Below, piece by piece: positions 62,145 through 64,000 of a stretch of DNA of 64,000 nucleotides. The position numbers and the translations under genes are program-made. The DNA lies in the NCBI RefSeq assembly GCF_013393345.1, contig NZ_QJRF01000033.1, positions 62,001 to 126,000 of the forward strand, read 5' to 3'. This stretch comes from Pseudomonas taiwanensis. GTDB taxonomy: Bacteria > Pseudomonadota > Gammaproteobacteria > Pseudomonadales > Pseudomonadaceae. Within the stretch, counting starts at the first letter, position 1; the number at the start of each line of letters is the position of its first letter. The notes below the pieces were generated by a model. The model worked only from the letters and a program-made list of their open reading frames with translations, had not been told where the DNA came from and ran no database searches.

Positions 62145-64000
62145 GAGGGTCCTATCATTGTCAATGGCAGTGCATAACCGTTATGTTTCGATTGATCTAT
62201 TGCCTCAGCAAGCTCAATCGGGTTCCCCCATCCCTCTAGAACCCCATTCCACCCTAAATACTCAGCTCGATAGCTTTTCTCCCATTCTAAGGGATTTAGC
62301 CGCTCCCTCAGACCGTCAAGATCGGAAACTCGTCTTGCAATAAAAGGTAATGCTTCTTTGAAGATCACACACTGTGAGCATAACGGACAACGATTGAAGT
62401 AGTTGCAGGACGTATCTGTGCTAAGAAAATTTTCAGCGCCTGGCCAGTCTGGTTGCTTTGAATTTAGACAACTTGCAATGAATGTCTGACCTTCCGGAGA
62501 AAGCAACTGTATTACTGAATCTTCAGAGGAATTTAGCTTGGCGACTAATGGGGCAACAACTGAGCGTAGTTCTTCTTTGCTGCCGCAGCGTAGCGTGGCT
62601 TCACGCAGTTTGGCTAAAGACACATCTGTAAGAAGATTTGCTGAGTAACTTCTAAAATCCTCTTCATGCTTGCTTTGAATCTTTCTTAGGCGACCATTTA
62701 ATATTTCAGTCGACCCCCAGTCACTATCATAATTGTTTACTGTGGTGTCGATATCCGAATGCCCCATCATTGTCGAAACTTCGTCAATATCTAAACCTTG
62801 TTCTCTCCGTCGAGTTTCATAGGTGGTTCGTAGACGTTTTGTTTCAATTTTGGGTGACTTGGTATCCGTATCCAGTTTTATGCCGTGGCGGCGGAGAAAC
62901 TCCGTTGAAGCGGGCCAAAAATTCGTAGTGGTCACCGGCGTGCATAACCGACCAAACATATTCCACAGATTTTTCGAGATGACACACTGAAATAAGGTGC
63001 CCGGTAGATAATGAGGCGACGAAGAATGTTCTCTGACTTTCTTGGCAACAAAATGCAAGATTTGATAAGCCCCAAATTTATCGCGCTTGTTTGATCTGTG
63101 CATTTGGCTTTTGTCGGACCGACCTTTGAATCCATAAATAATCGCATAGTCATCATCCAGAAGGTCGTCCTCAATGTGATCTTCTAGGTTATCGCTTATC
63201 GACACAATAACCTCAAAATTCCAGCCCGTCTGCAACATCACAAAGAGAAAGAATGGGAATAAGGTTCCCATTGTGAAAGCCACTCGGCTGATGTATGCCA
63301 TTTGACCCATTTCATAGGGTAGATGCTCTGGCCCAACCCTCATATACATCAAGGCCAACCGTAATCTTCTTTCCAGTGTCGAGTATTTTTTGTTCGTTCC
63401 GTGAGCGGCGTTTTTATTCCACTCAGAGGAAAATAAATGTCCAGCTGCCTCGAAGGTAAATTGCATAGGCCAATCAGGATAGAGCCTTCCTACATTAGCA
63501 GTGGCAATTAGACCAGACTCTTCTCGATCACAGCCATACACTAATCCACGTTCACTGACCTCGGTACCAACGACAGGGCGTCCTTTTACTGCCAGTTCAT
63601 GGGCGCGTGTTCGGTAAATTGCGAGAAACTGCTCTATACTTATTCCATTTTCCCGTATGTATTCTTTAACATCGCCAGTGTGGCGTATAACCCACTCAAA
63701 TCCCTTTATGTGCGTCGCCTTGATCGAACCGTTAGATCTTTTAGTCTGTTCCTTTATGGTTAGATCAAACATCAAGTTTTCCAATGAAAGATCATATTCC
63801 AGCATTGTCTTTGCGTCTTTTACTACATGGTCGTAACTCTCCATCCATTTCATAATGAACTTAATATCAATCAGGCACCCTTCTATAAGTTTATTGTGAA
63901 TCTCTCTGCTATATCCCTCTGTTACTTGCTCGTTTGACGCCGGTCCAGTCGGCCATTGAAACTCTTTGCCGACCCAGTCCTGCCCTTTATATTTGTTTTT
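62141..64000 (-). CDS. Large tyrosine recombinase, first of the module (5' end beyond window)
   Basis: The frame stays open through an internal ATG at 63853 up to base 64000 (K-N-K-Y-K-G-Q-D-W-V...), so the protein has more than 619 residues and starts outside. Late catalytic motifs are present (TKRLRTTYETRR; MMGHSDIDTTVNNYD with Tyr), but the first catalytic Arg position reads MLQTGWNFEVIVS, with Asn. The C-terminus has a CNYFNRCPLCSQC cluster that likely binds zinc. It is the first gene of a five-gene overlapping set and may be a structural or partly inactive partner. Confidence 0.8.
   Translation of the reverse strand, partial: KNKYKGQDWVGKEFQWPTGPASNEQVTEGYSREIHNKLIEGCLIDIKFIMKWMESYDHVVKDAKTMLEYDLSLENLMFDLTIKEQTKRSNGSIKATHIKGFEWVIRHTGDVKEYIRENGISIEQFLAIYRTRAHELAVKGRPVVGTEVSERGLVYGCDREESGLIATANVGRLYPDWPMQFTFEAAGHLFSSEWNKNAAHGTNKKYSTLERRLRLALMYMRVGPEHLPYEMGQMAYISRVAFTMGTLFPFFLFVMLQTGWNFEVIVSISDNLEDHIEDDLLDDDYAIIYGFKGRSDKSQMHRSNKRDKFGAYQILHFVAKKVREHSSSPHYLPGTLFQCVISKNLWNMFGRLCTPVTTTNFWPASTEFLRRHGIKLDTDTKSPKIETKRLRTTYETRRREQGLDIDEVSTMMGHSDIDTTVNNYDSDWGSTEILNGRLRKIQSKHEEDFRSYSANLLTDVSLAKLREATLRCGSKEELRSVVAPLVAKLNSSEDSVIQLLSPEGQTFIASCLNSKQPDWPGAENFLSTDTSCNYFNRCPLCSQCVIFKEALPFIARRVSDLDGLRERLNPLEWEKSYRAEYLGWNGVLEGWGNPIELAEAIDQSKHNGYALPLTMIGPS

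Noticed and set aside
1-64000. CRISPR array or tRNA gene as island target
   Set aside because: No spaced direct repeats and no cloverleaf-like sequence were noticed on either strand; the right end of the island is outside the window.

Overview
The window looks like a chromosome segment of a Pseudomonas-type gammaproteobacterium. The evidence is the GC-rich coding style of the first 48 kb, a typical Pseudomonas REP/REPIN hairpin at 39.7 kb, and families common in that genus (OprB porin, HBM-type chemoreceptor, DUF1302/DUF1329 pairs, AAHS-type MFS carriers). No rRNA, tRNA or CRISPR array was seen.

Region 1 (1-6.2 kb): the end of an MFS transporter, an OprB-like porin, an NmrA-like NAD(P)-binding protein, a small exported protein and a chemoreceptor.

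Region 2 (6.2-24 kb): a catabolic block. An Lrp-type regulator diverges from a full second pyruvate dehydrogenase-type complex (E1, E2, lipoylated E3). This is followed by a MaoC/FAS1-like hydratase, an acyl-CoA dehydrogenase, a class III CoA-transferase and a citramalyl-CoA-lyase-like HpcH/HpaI enzyme. Together these could turn a C5 dicarboxylate (mesaconate, itaconate or methylsuccinate type) into acetyl-CoA and pyruvate, and the pyruvate into acetyl-CoA. A good intrinsic terminator closes this operon. The next one carries a HpaB-type monooxygenase, an AhpD-like protein, an extradiol dioxygenase, a flavin reductase with a MarR-like C-terminal domain, an FAH hydrolase, a GST and a LysR regulator. 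It is a phenol hydroxylation and ring-cleavage route whose products could feed the CoA pathway.

Region 3 (24.4-40.3 kb): an envelope uptake or efflux set (DUF1302, DUF1329, YCF48-like propeller, MMPL/RND, AAHS MFS), then small VOC, NTF2-like and ferredoxin-like barrel enzymes, an SMP-30 lactonase, two SDRs and two overlapping LysR genes.

Region 4 (39.8-48.5 kb): two copies of a TetR plus CocE/NonD hydrolase module. Both divergent promoters carry the same TCAACA-NN-TGTTGA operator. Two of the three hydrolases have an unusual extra N-terminal domain.

Region 5 (48.6-64 kb): an IS remnant marks the left side of a genomic island. Its cargo is (a) an SF2 helicase plus winged-helix protein, divergent from a controller-like XRE gene with a C-box-like site; and (b) an operon of an OLD-family nuclease, a UvrD-like helicase and a PD-(D/E)XK + TOPRIM protein, which is Gabija-like with a third component. 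The right end is an AT-richer, tightly overlapping run of three tyrosine recombinases, a P-loop coiled-coil protein and a small HTH protein, resembling GInt or Tn554-type integration modules. The last recombinase runs off the window.
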